Below, piece by piece: positions 15,071 to 22,223 of a stretch of 31,677 nucleotides of DNA (position 1 is the stretch's first letter; every line of letters begins with the position of its first letter). Under the pieces are notes generated by a model that saw only the letters and a program-made list of their open reading frames with translations, was not told the origin of the DNA and did not search any database. The position numbers and the translations under genes are program-made. The DNA comes from a virus, in the IMG/VR virus record IMGVR_UViG_3300009428_004250, positions 1 through 31,677 of that record. One strand, 5' to 3'.

Positions 15071-15110
15071 GGACAAAAGGAAAACCCCACCGCTCGTTAA
15101 AGCGATGGGG
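15071..15110 (-). terminator. Intrinsic terminator after the 41-residue membrane gene
   Basis: On the minus strand CCCCATCGCT, a 6-base loop and AGCGGTGGGG form a 10-bp stem with one T-G pair, followed by TTTTCCTTTTG. It ends the transcript running through the two genes to its right before the primase promoter. Confidence 0.88.
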
Positions 15111-15164
15111 CTGGTAAACATATCGGAGAATATGAAAGTGAGGGTTACTCACATAAGTATTTAG

Positions 15165-15290
15165 TTACATATCGAGAAAGAACGGTACAAAACTCAAACC
15201 AACGAAAGCGGCTATCATTCCCCATTGTCCGATTTCAGGACCAAGAAGGACGATGATAACGGGAGCGACAAAAAAGACTAACCATGACAT
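15165..15290 (-). CDS. 41-residue two-span membrane protein
   Basis: The frame encodes MSWLVFFVAPVIIVLLGPEI, then GQWGMIAAFVGLSFVPFFLD and a final M: two hydrophobic helices joined by a short polar turn. AAAGG lies about 10 bases before the ATG and a strong terminator follows. Two short helices with few charged residues would suit a small holin-like or inner-membrane protein. No family recognised. Confidence 0.6.
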   Translation of the reverse strand: MSWLVFFVAPVIIVLLGPEIGQWGMIAAFVGLSFVPFFLDM

Positions 15291-15340
15291 TGCAATGTAC
15301 CTTTCTATTAGTTGTTCTGAATGTATGTAGAGCTATGAGG

Positions 15341-15661
15341 CTATGCAACGAGTCTCAGGAAGCTAATAACGTTATCATTAATTTTCCGAATGAAGGTGAT
15401 TGAATTATCATCTTCATCAACGTGATCAATGGCTATCAACCATTCAATCCGGGCAATCACTTTCCCTTTCTCGTTGTCGGTGAGAGAGCGAAAGCCGGTC
15501 ATCAAACCGGAATACGATAAAAACCAAATCGGTAGGGCAGGGTCGTTCTCGATAAACCGGGCTTCATCCTCATAGCCGGTCATCAGTTCGGGAGAAGCTT
15601 GCACCGTGGCGGAAGAGCCAAGGAAGCTAACGCGGATCGTCTCAATGTTGCGGCTGTTCAT
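15341..15661 (-). CDS. Hypothetical protein with two LMTG segments
   Basis: This 106-residue soluble protein reads MNSRNIETIRVSFLGSSATV at the start. It contains two similar segments, ELMTGYEDEAR and GLMTGFRSLTD, and a C-terminal strand-rich part (SITFIRKINDNVISFLRLV). The DNA for the LMTG segments shares AGCCGGTCATCA with the candidate origin, where the same 12 bases form the loop of a hairpin. GC content is higher than in the neighbouring genes. Function unknown. Confidence 0.55.
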   Translation of the reverse strand: MNSRNIETIRVSFLGSSATVQASPELMTGYEDEARFIENDPALPIWFLSYSGLMTGFRSLTDNEKGKVIARIEWLIAIDHVDEDDNSITFIRKINDNVISFLRLVA

Positions 15662-15761
15662 CTAGGTTCCTTTAACGTTGGCGAAAAACGTCGAGCCGCA
15701 TTTCTATCACGAATATAGGATTTTGTCACTAGGAACACATTCCGCATAGTGCCAGGTGCAA

Positions 15762-15792
15762 CGAAAAACCCCCACCGGATAACCGACAGGGG
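15762..15792 (-). terminator. Intrinsic terminator
   Basis: On the minus strand CCCCTGTCGG, a TTAT loop and CCGGTGGGGG pair throughout when G-T pairs are allowed, followed by TTTTTCG. It ends transcription of the gene ending at 15851. Confidence 0.82.
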
Positions 15793-15850
15793 AGTTTCAC
15801 ACTTAGAGGATAAGCGAAGGTATTAACTTCTGAATTAATCTATGTCCTGT

Positions 15851-16192
15851 TTATGAGTTATCAATACATGAGTAGAAACAAACTTCCATCTTGTTGCTTT
15901 CGAATGGCTGCGGCTTATCGATAAACCTTATAATTGTGTCGTTTGCTTCCATCCATTCAATAAGAAAGCCATGATAGAGAGTGCGGCAAGACTCTTGGTG
16001 TATCATTGTTATATCAAAATCGGTTTCAGTCCGTTCCATAATGTAAACGAAATCATCGTCTCGTCTCTGATATCTAACGTAGCCGCCGCCATCGAACTTA
16101 CGGCTGTAGCTGTTAAACCTCATTGATGTTGCAAATCTTGGAAGGAAGTTATCTGTATTCAAATAGTACAGGAACTGTTTAGTTTGGTTCAT
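15851..16192 (-). CDS. Hypothetical protein
   Basis: A 113-residue soluble product starting MNQTKQFLYYLNTDNFLPRF, with an aromatic- and arginine-rich middle (FDGGGYVRYQRRDDDFVYIM) and strand-like stretches (DFDITMIHQESCRTLYHGFLIEW). Two cysteines lie near the C-terminus. I recognise no family. It stands between a strong terminator and a divergent plus-strand gene with a short AT-rich gap, so it is probably its own small transcription unit. Confidence 0.6.
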   Translation of the reverse strand: MNQTKQFLYYLNTDNFLPRFATSMRFNSYSRKFDGGGYVRYQRRDDDFVYIMERTETDFDITMIHQESCRTLYHGFLIEWMEANDTIIRFIDKPQPFESNKMEVCFYSCIDNS

Positions 16193-16252
16193 TTTGGTTA
16201 ATCTCGTTTGTTTTTCATTCCTAAATATTTAGAACATTAGGAGAATAACAAT

Positions 16253-16411
16253 ATGAAACGAGACGCAATAAAGCCGGTAGAAGATATGAAGAAGGAAATA
16301 CAGGAATTGTTTCATTGGATATCGAGCAATCAGGTTCCCTCTAAAAAAGACGGAAATAACGAACTTTCAAGCGAAGAAAGGGCGCATTTCTACAGAAACT
16401 TTCAGAAATAG
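16253..16411 (+). CDS. 52-residue charged hypothetical protein
   Basis: The short frame encodes MKRDAIKPVEDMKKEIQELF, then HWISSNQVPSKKDGNNELSS and EERAHFYRNFQK, a lysine- and glutamate-rich, probably helical protein. AGGAG precedes the ATG by 9 bases, and an AT-rich TAAATATTTA element lies upstream. It is the first plus-strand gene on the right side. No family recognised. Confidence 0.6.
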   Translation: MKRDAIKPVEDMKKEIQELFHWISSNQVPSKKDGNNELSSEERAHFYRNFQK

Positions 16412-16489
16412 GCACGTGAAACACCAAAACTAACCATTCTCCATAAATATGAATAGGCGAATATGCCTAACACATTGGAGGATGTTGAA

Positions 16490-17035
16490 ATGTTAAAATA
16501 TTGTAAGAATTGTCAAGCCGTAACAGAAACATATTTTTTTGGTAAATTGTACCATTGTCGAACCTGTCAGTTAGATAGAGCGTCGAAGCTACAAAAGCTG
16601 AGAGTACGTTTTAATAAATGGTTCGCTACTAAGGCGGCGGGATTTAATGAGGGTGAATGTTGGGAACTTACTAATACGTCTTATCCAACCGTAAGATTTA
16701 GCGGAGTCCAATATAAAGCCAACAGGTTGATATGCAGATTTGTAAATAAGCAACGAATTAGAGGAAAAGTTATCAGACATACATGCGATAACGATAAGTG
16801 TATTAACCCTGATCATCTAATTGTAGGTACGAGCAAAGACAATTCCATTGATATGGCGGAACGCGATAGATGGAAAAAGGGCGTATTATCAATCGAAGAT
16901 GTAAAATATATCAAGACGAGATTAGTGAACATTAAAAGAGGCGTCGTCATAGAATTGGCAAGAATGTTTAATGTTTCTCCAGAAGCCATTCGACACATTA
17001 AGAACGGAAAGAATTATAAACACGTTGTTATCTAA
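16490..17035 (+). CDS. HNH endonuclease with zinc ribbon and C-terminal HTH
   Basis: The 181-residue product has an N-terminal Cys4 zinc ribbon (C5, C8, C23, C26) and an HNH core with H97 in IRHTC, then CINPDHL with N106 and H109, and SKDN with N118. A C-terminal helix-turn-helix-like segment follows (VVIELARMFNVSPEAIRHIK). This layout fits free-standing homing-type HNH nucleases common in phages. The start at 16490 is supported by GGAGG 8 bases upstream; a longer frame starts 9 codons earlier. It lies just before the virion core genes, a typical insertion place for such nucleases. A role in packaging is possible but less likely, since the terminase genes are remote. Confidence 0.85.
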   Translation: MLKYCKNCQAVTETYFFGKLYHCRTCQLDRASKLQKLRVRFNKWFATKAAGFNEGECWELTNTSYPTVRFSGVQYKANRLICRFVNKQRIRGKVIRHTCDNDKCINPDHLIVGTSKDNSIDMAERDRWKKGVLSIEDVKYIKTRLVNIKRGVVIELARMFNVSPEAIRHIKNGKNYKHVVI

Positions 17036-17065
17036 ATAGATAAGATAACAAACGAGATATAATAT

Positions 17066-17605
17066 ATGTGTTCACCAACGGCACTCATTGGAATTTCACT
17101 TTTAACGACTGTTGCGGGCATAGCGGCTAACAATTCAGCCGCGAATGCTCAAACAAAGCAATATGAAAAACAGGCGGAAGCTCAAGCCCAAGCGTATGCA
17201 TTGCGCAACGTCGATAGGGCGCGTGAGCAAGCTAGAGCCTTGGGTACGGCTCGTGCGCAGTTCGGTGCATCTGGCGTTGATCCATCGGCAGGAACTACAG
17301 GCACGGTGTACGATCAGCAAATTAAAGAATTTGCTTACGCTGGTTTTGGGGATCAGATGAATACCGAAAATCAGGTTGATTCTCTCAATAGCAGTGCGAA
17401 AGCGAATGTTAAAAGCACAACGTGGAAAAATGTAGGATCACTTTTGGAGTTTGGTTCATCCGCCGCTAGCATCGGTTCGGGAGCCGGTTGGTTCTCGTCT
17501 GGTACAGGATACGGAACAACCGGAATGGGTAAGACAACTAATTCCGGCTTCTCGCCTCTCGGCGTTACAAAAGTAGGAAGCGGCAGAATTGTTGGAGGCG
17601 TGTAA
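17066..17605 (+). CDS. Internal virion protein B (T7 gp14-like)
   Basis: The 179 residues (T7 gp14 has 196) begin MCSPTALIGISLLTTVAGIA, a hydrophobic segment, followed by an alanine-, glutamine- and glutamate-rich helix (YEKQAEAQAQAYALRNVDRA). A glycine-rich tail with GFGDQMNTENQ follows. This order is typical of gp14-like proteins, which are ejected and form the outer-membrane pore of the DNA channel. It heads a plus-strand operon with the larger core proteins; the stop is directly followed by the next ATG, and GGAGG for that gene lies within its last codons. Confidence 0.82.
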   Translation: MCSPTALIGISLLTTVAGIAANNSAANAQTKQYEKQAEAQAQAYALRNVDRAREQARALGTARAQFGASGVDPSAGTTGTVYDQQIKEFAYAGFGDQMNTENQVDSLNSSAKANVKSTTWKNVGSLLEFGSSAASIGSGAGWFSSGTGYGTTGMGKTTNSGFSPLGVTKVGSGRIVGGV

Positions 17606-20356
17606 ATGGCAAATATTAATATCAAGAGAGCGCCAGAGTTCAATCTACAAAATGTAAGAACGGCTACCCCTCAATCAGCGGCACCGGTTTTCGAGAAACT
17701 AACGAATACGTTTTTAAATATGGCGAATGAGAGAGTGGCGGAAGAAAGTTACAATCGCGGTCTACAATCTCAAATGGATGCAGGTACGTCACCTGTAGCG
17801 GAAGAAAGCGGCTTATTTGGTATGCAAACGACTTCCTCAAAAGCGTTTAATAAGGGTGCAAGATTGGCATTGCTCAGTAATAAGCAATCAGAGTTAGATA
17901 CTACGCTAACTGAGATTGAAACAAAGTATCAATATAACCCAACGGAAATGCGTAAGAAGCTAGATGAATACAAGGGTAAGTTTCTAGCTGATGTTCCGGC
18001 TACCGTTCGTCCAGATTTGAGCCTTCATTACGCCAAGGCTTCTAACAATGCGTTACAGCGTTCATCATTGCTGGCGGTTGGTTTGGAACAGGACAGACAG
18101 AAAGCTAGTATCGTTGAAAGAGCTACGGATTTATCTAATACGGTTGGTGCATTGTCATTGAATTACGGTGCTAATGAGGCAACCATTAACGAAAAGCTTA
18201 ATGATTTCTTCTCGCTTGTCGATCAGGCGTCAACGGCTACGGATGATGGGCCACCTGTCATCGATCCTGTAACCGCTTTCAAACTTAAAAACTCAGCGAA
18301 AGAAACCATTGCAATTAATGCTATCAAGGGAAACTACGACAGATTAGGTACTATCCAAGAGAAGCAAGCGTTCATTGAGAAGTTGAAGAATGGCGAATTG
18401 ATATCGGGAGTTACATCTAATTCTAGTTCACCGGAACAATTGGCGGAACGTATCTCAGCGGTTGAATCTGGCGGTAACGCATATGCAAAGAATCCGAATT
18501 CATCCGCTACGGGTGCGGGACAGTTCCTTAAGGCAACTTGGCTTTCCTTGATGAAGTCGAATGAGCCTGAGTTAGTTAGGGGTATGAGCGATGACGAGAT
18601 ATTAAAACTTAGAAATGACAAAGCACTTTCGTTGAAAATGATTGGAGTATATGCCGATGACAATAGGGGCTATTTGGCGGCGAAGGGGTTGGCAACTGAT
18701 GATGGTAGTTTGTACCTCGCTCATTTTGCTGGCCCGGAAGGTGCGGCAAAAGTTTTATCATCCGATGGGAAAGAATCAGTAGAAAGCATATTAGGAAGTG
18801 AGGTTGTCAAAGCAAACTCATTCCTAAAAGGTATGAATGCAGATGATTTGAAAGAGTGGGCAAACGGTAAAGTTGGCAACGCTCCTGTAGTAGAGCCATC
18901 AACTATGAATATTATGGGTGTGATATCTGGCGGCGATGTAGCTGCATTGTCATCTGGTTTTCAATCTAAGCTAGAAACGGAAATGAATAAGCTTCACGCT
19001 CAAACCGTAGCGGAGAACAAGAGAAATCAGAAGGAATGGAAAGACGACTTCACCAAGACATTAGAGGTTTATCAAAAGACAGGCGCGGGCGAAGAAGACG
19101 TTATTGCAGGACTGTCGACCGGGATAAAGCTTGGTTCCCCTGATGTACAGGATTTGGGCGAGAAGGCGAACGCTGCACGAATGGCTAACCGCATAGCGAG
19201 TACGCCAGGAATGACGGCTACCGGACTCCAGGCGTCACACGATGAAATTCAAAGACGTGTCCAGAGTGGCGAGATTGACCGCTATCAAGGGATGCTCACT
19301 GCGGAAGCCTTACAGGCGAAAGCCGACGATCTACGGAAGGCGGAAGACGGCGGCAGCTTGCCAGAGCTACGGGCTTCCCAAGGCATGGCACCGGAAGTTC
19401 TACCGCATGACTTCTCCAAGCCGGAATCCGCCTCTCAGGCGCGTTTGTCGAGACAGGCGGTAACGGACGATCCGAAACAGCTTCTCAGCGATCAGGACGC
19501 CTCTAGAGCCTCAGAGATATGGAAGGAAGGCGGAAGCCAGGAACGGGAGAAGGTCGTTGGCTACATGGGCCAGCTTGCCGGAAACGATCCTCGCGCGGTG
19601 TTCACGCTGGCGAAGAAGGTAGCCAAGAGCGATCCGGCTTTCGGGCAGGTTGTCGGCATGGCTGCATCATCGAATACCAAAGAGCGTGAGGTTGCCGCTT
19701 CCTCAATGCGAGGCTTGAATTTCATGAAGGTGAATGAGGCAACCATTCAGGACGTACCAAATCTTAGAAGATATTTCACAGAGAAGTTATCAGAAATAAT
19801 TCCTGATAGATCGGGCAATTCAATATCGGGCATGGTTGATGTGGCAATCGGAAGATACGTAGATAACAAAGTACGTACAGGCGATTACAAAGACGATGAT
19901 AATAAGTTTAGCAGGGAAGAAGCTGATAAAGCATTGCATGATATTATTGGAGTGAAAGACACGTATTCAATTCGTCCGACTGGTGGCGATAGACAGAAGA
20001 TCATACCTTACAAATATGGCGTTTCGGCTTCTGAAATGGAACTTAGAATTAACGCAACGAATGATGAAGCATTAAAGAACATGAATGGTGGAATGTTCCC
20101 TAGAGATATAACGGGCTTAGAAATTAACAGCCGTCAATTAAGACGATCAAAGTTCGTGCCAGTTGGAAGGGATGGGGAAGAATACATCTACGTAGCTCAA
20201 TATAAAGATAAGGCAACTGGTGAATATCGTAATCTGTTATCAGGTAAAGTTAGCAATGGCGTTCCTGTCCCATTCATTTATAGATTTAGTCAGGCTCCCG
20301 ATAAAATCCAGTTGGGCGATAGTGAGGGGGCATTATTCAGGGGTGACATTAAGTAA
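17606..20356 (+). CDS. Internal virion protein C-like protein with transglycosylase domain
   Basis: A 916-residue core protein in the T7 gp15 position (747 residues there). Residues about 275 to 430 form a lytic transglycosylase-like domain: RISAVESGGNAYAKNPNSSA with the likely catalytic E287, GAGQFLKATWLSL, and later LYLAHFAGPEGAAKVL. In T7 this activity is in gp16, not gp15. The rest is long helical sequence. The protein is probably ejected and cuts a local hole in peptidoglycan. The region 19150-19720 is clearly GC-rich compared with the rest of the gene, with different codon use. Its stop overlaps the next start (TAATG). Confidence 0.82.
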   Translation: MANINIKRAPEFNLQNVRTATPQSAAPVFEKLTNTFLNMANERVAEESYNRGLQSQMDAGTSPVAEESGLFGMQTTSSKAFNKGARLALLSNKQSELDTTLTEIETKYQYNPTEMRKKLDEYKGKFLADVPATVRPDLSLHYAKASNNALQRSSLLAVGLEQDRQKASIVERATDLSNTVGALSLNYGANEATINEKLNDFFSLVDQASTATDDGPPVIDPVTAFKLKNSAKETIAINAIKGNYDRLGTIQEKQAFIEKLKNGELISGVTSNSSSPEQLAERISAVESGGNAYAKNPNSSATGAGQFLKATWLSLMKSNEPELVRGMSDDEILKLRNDKALSLKMIGVYADDNRGYLAAKGLATDDGSLYLAHFAGPEGAAKVLSSDGKESVESILGSEVVKANSFLKGMNADDLKEWANGKVGNAPVVEPSTMNIMGVISGGDVAALSSGFQSKLETEMNKLHAQTVAENKRNQKEWKDDFTKTLEVYQKTGAGEEDVIAGLSTGIKLGSPDVQDLGEKANAARMANRIASTPGMTATGLQASHDEIQRRVQSGEIDRYQGMLTAEALQAKADDLRKAEDGGSLPELRASQGMAPEVLPHDFSKPESASQARLSRQAVTDDPKQLLSDQDASRASEIWKEGGSQEREKVVGYMGQLAGNDPRAVFTLAKKVAKSDPAFGQVVGMAASSNTKEREVAASSMRGLNFMKVNEATIQDVPNLRRYFTEKLSEIIPDRSGNSISGMVDVAIGRYVDNKVRTGDYKDDDNKFSREEADKALHDIIGVKDTYSIRPTGGDRQKIIPYKYGVSASEMELRINATNDEALKNMNGGMFPRDITGLEINSRQLRRSKFVPVGRDGEEYIYVAQYKDKATGEYRNLLSGKVSNGVPVPFIYRFSQAPDKIQLGDSEGALFRGDIK

Positions 20357-22209
20357 TGATATTATTTGACGACATTAGCTTAGATGAAAACAGAAACGTA
20401 GTCGGCACATTTCCACTTAATAGAAGTGAAACATTCGATAGTTCGTTTGAGGCATCGAGAACAGACAGTAGCTTTTATGAAACCGATCAGCTTAACGCAT
20501 ACACCGATAAGTTGAATAAGCTTTCAGCGGAAAAGGGGTTTGATATTCCTGTACCTGTTGACGCTTGGAAAAGAACGCTTGGTATCAATTCGGCTATTCC
20601 GTCATCGTTGGAAGATATGAAGTATCGAGCGAATAGGATTGGGCTTGGTACACGTGTTGAAGTCGATAAAGCGCAAAACATGCCTGAGAAAGATAAGTTA
20701 GAGATTGAAGCGTTTAACAATTCCATTCGCCAACTTAGAGAAACCAATCCTGAATTGACGGGTGAACTTCTCACTACGGATGAATGGCAAAATCAGAACG
20801 TAGATCAAACCAAAAAGATCAGACAGGAAGCGGCGGAAGCTGCGGAACACGGCTCTTGGTCCGGTAATATGGTCAACTCTTTAATTGGTGGATTCTATTT
20901 CGGAATGCAGGAACCGGAGAACATCGCGGCATCGGCTGCAATGATTGCGCTTACCCCATTCACTGGCGGTGCAGCGGGAGCAACCCTAGGAATGAGGGTA
21001 CTTGGTCGCCTGGGCATGATCGGTGTGGACGCGACTCTAGCCGGTGCCGCTGAGTACAGCATTGCCGACAGGAAACGATCCTTCCGCGAACGCCTGGGCA
21101 TGACGGAACAGGAAATTGACGATCTACAGATATCCGAATCCCTATGGGCGGCAGGGGGAGCGGCACTGATTGGAGGCGTCTTAGATGGCGTCTACGCGGC
21201 CGGTAGATCGGGAGTGAGGCGTTGGAACGCGGCCAAGGCTGCATCAACGCCAGAGCGTCGCCTATTCGATTCCCTGGTGGAACTGGAAGACCCTAACCCG
21301 GCTGTCCGTCTAGCGGCGGTTCGGAAGGTGGAACGCATGGCACCGGACGCCATAACGAGCGACGTAAGAATCCAACTCGATATGACCAAAGAGCGAGCCG
21401 AACTAGAGCTATCGGCACCGAAAGGAACACCTACCGAAACCCATATCGCGAACATGGTGAAGGCGGAAGATCAGCTATCAGTTGGAAAAGCTACGCCTGA
21501 AAATATCGTATTGATCGATGATGGTTGGGCAAGTTTCGTTAAGCGAGTTGAAGGAAAGGAAGTTGTAACGAGAGCCGACTTAGAGGAATTCGTCTCAGTA
21601 AAAGACCTAAGCGAATTGGATACTAGCTTACAAGCGGTGAAGGCGGGTGAAGTGCAAGCCTTGTCGCCTGAGCAATTCGCAATTAATGATGACATTGTGA
21701 AGTTGCAAAAGCTAAGTGCTGCCGATCAAACGCCAGAAATCAAACAACAGGTAGATGAATTATCAACCTCATTGAATGAGAGATACAAAGGATTAGCGGA
21801 AAACGAGCGTGCGATTTATGGAACAACCGATGAAGCGACTAAGAACATTCCGCCTGGAACTGTGAGGTTGCTTACCGACAATCCAGCCGAACAACAGGTG
21901 ATAAATGATTTCGTTGTTAAGAAGGCAAGTGATCCTGTCAAAGAAGCTGATGTAGCTAGACAGGTGAATGAGCTACGTTCGTCATCTTCAACGGCTGATA
22001 GATCGACTTATGATGAAGCTAGATTAAAGACTGCTAAAATTGTTACTCCCGAAGAACAATCGGTAGCTGATATGATTGTAAATAATTACGGTGATCGTAT
22101 CATTGAACACCCTGAAACCGGGCAACCTGTTTCTATTAAAACATTGTTCAATGATATAGATGAAGATTTAGATGAACTAGATGGCATCTTCGGCTGTCTC
22201 ATTAGTTAA
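20356..22209 (+). CDS. Large virion core protein, N-terminal part of gp16-like region
   Basis: The 617-residue product has a polar start with short helical segments, then several hydrophobic alanine- and glycine-rich stretches between about 175 and 285 (NLVNSLIGGFYF-type, MIALTPFTGGAAGATLGM, LWAAGGAALIGGVLDGVYAA), including YSIADRKRSFRERLGM. A long acidic helical tail follows. Together with the next gene it totals 1439 residues, close to T7 gp16 (1318), so the two probably correspond to one ancestral ejection protein. Bases 20890-21440 form a GC-rich island with two CCTGGG motifs. It ends ELDGIFGCLIS. Confidence 0.7.
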   Translation: MILFDDISLDENRNVVGTFPLNRSETFDSSFEASRTDSSFYETDQLNAYTDKLNKLSAEKGFDIPVPVDAWKRTLGINSAIPSSLEDMKYRANRIGLGTRVEVDKAQNMPEKDKLEIEAFNNSIRQLRETNPELTGELLTTDEWQNQNVDQTKKIRQEAAEAAEHGSWSGNMVNSLIGGFYFGMQEPENIAASAAMIALTPFTGGAAGATLGMRVLGRLGMIGVDATLAGAAEYSIADRKRSFRERLGMTEQEIDDLQISESLWAAGGAALIGGVLDGVYAAGRSGVRRWNAAKAASTPERRLFDSLVELEDPNPAVRLAAVRKVERMAPDAITSDVRIQLDMTKERAELELSAPKGTPTETHIANMVKAEDQLSVGKATPENIVLIDDGWASFVKRVEGKEVVTRADLEEFVSVKDLSELDTSLQAVKAGEVQALSPEQFAINDDIVKLQKLSAADQTPEIKQQVDELSTSLNERYKGLAENERAIYGTTDEATKNIPPGTVRLLTDNPAEQQVINDFVVKKASDPVKEADVARQVNELRSSSSTADRSTYDEARLKTAKIVTPEEQSVADMIVNNYGDRIIEHPETGQPVSIKTLFNDIDEDLDELDGIFGCLIS

Positions 22210-22223
22210 TGGAAATAGTATGA

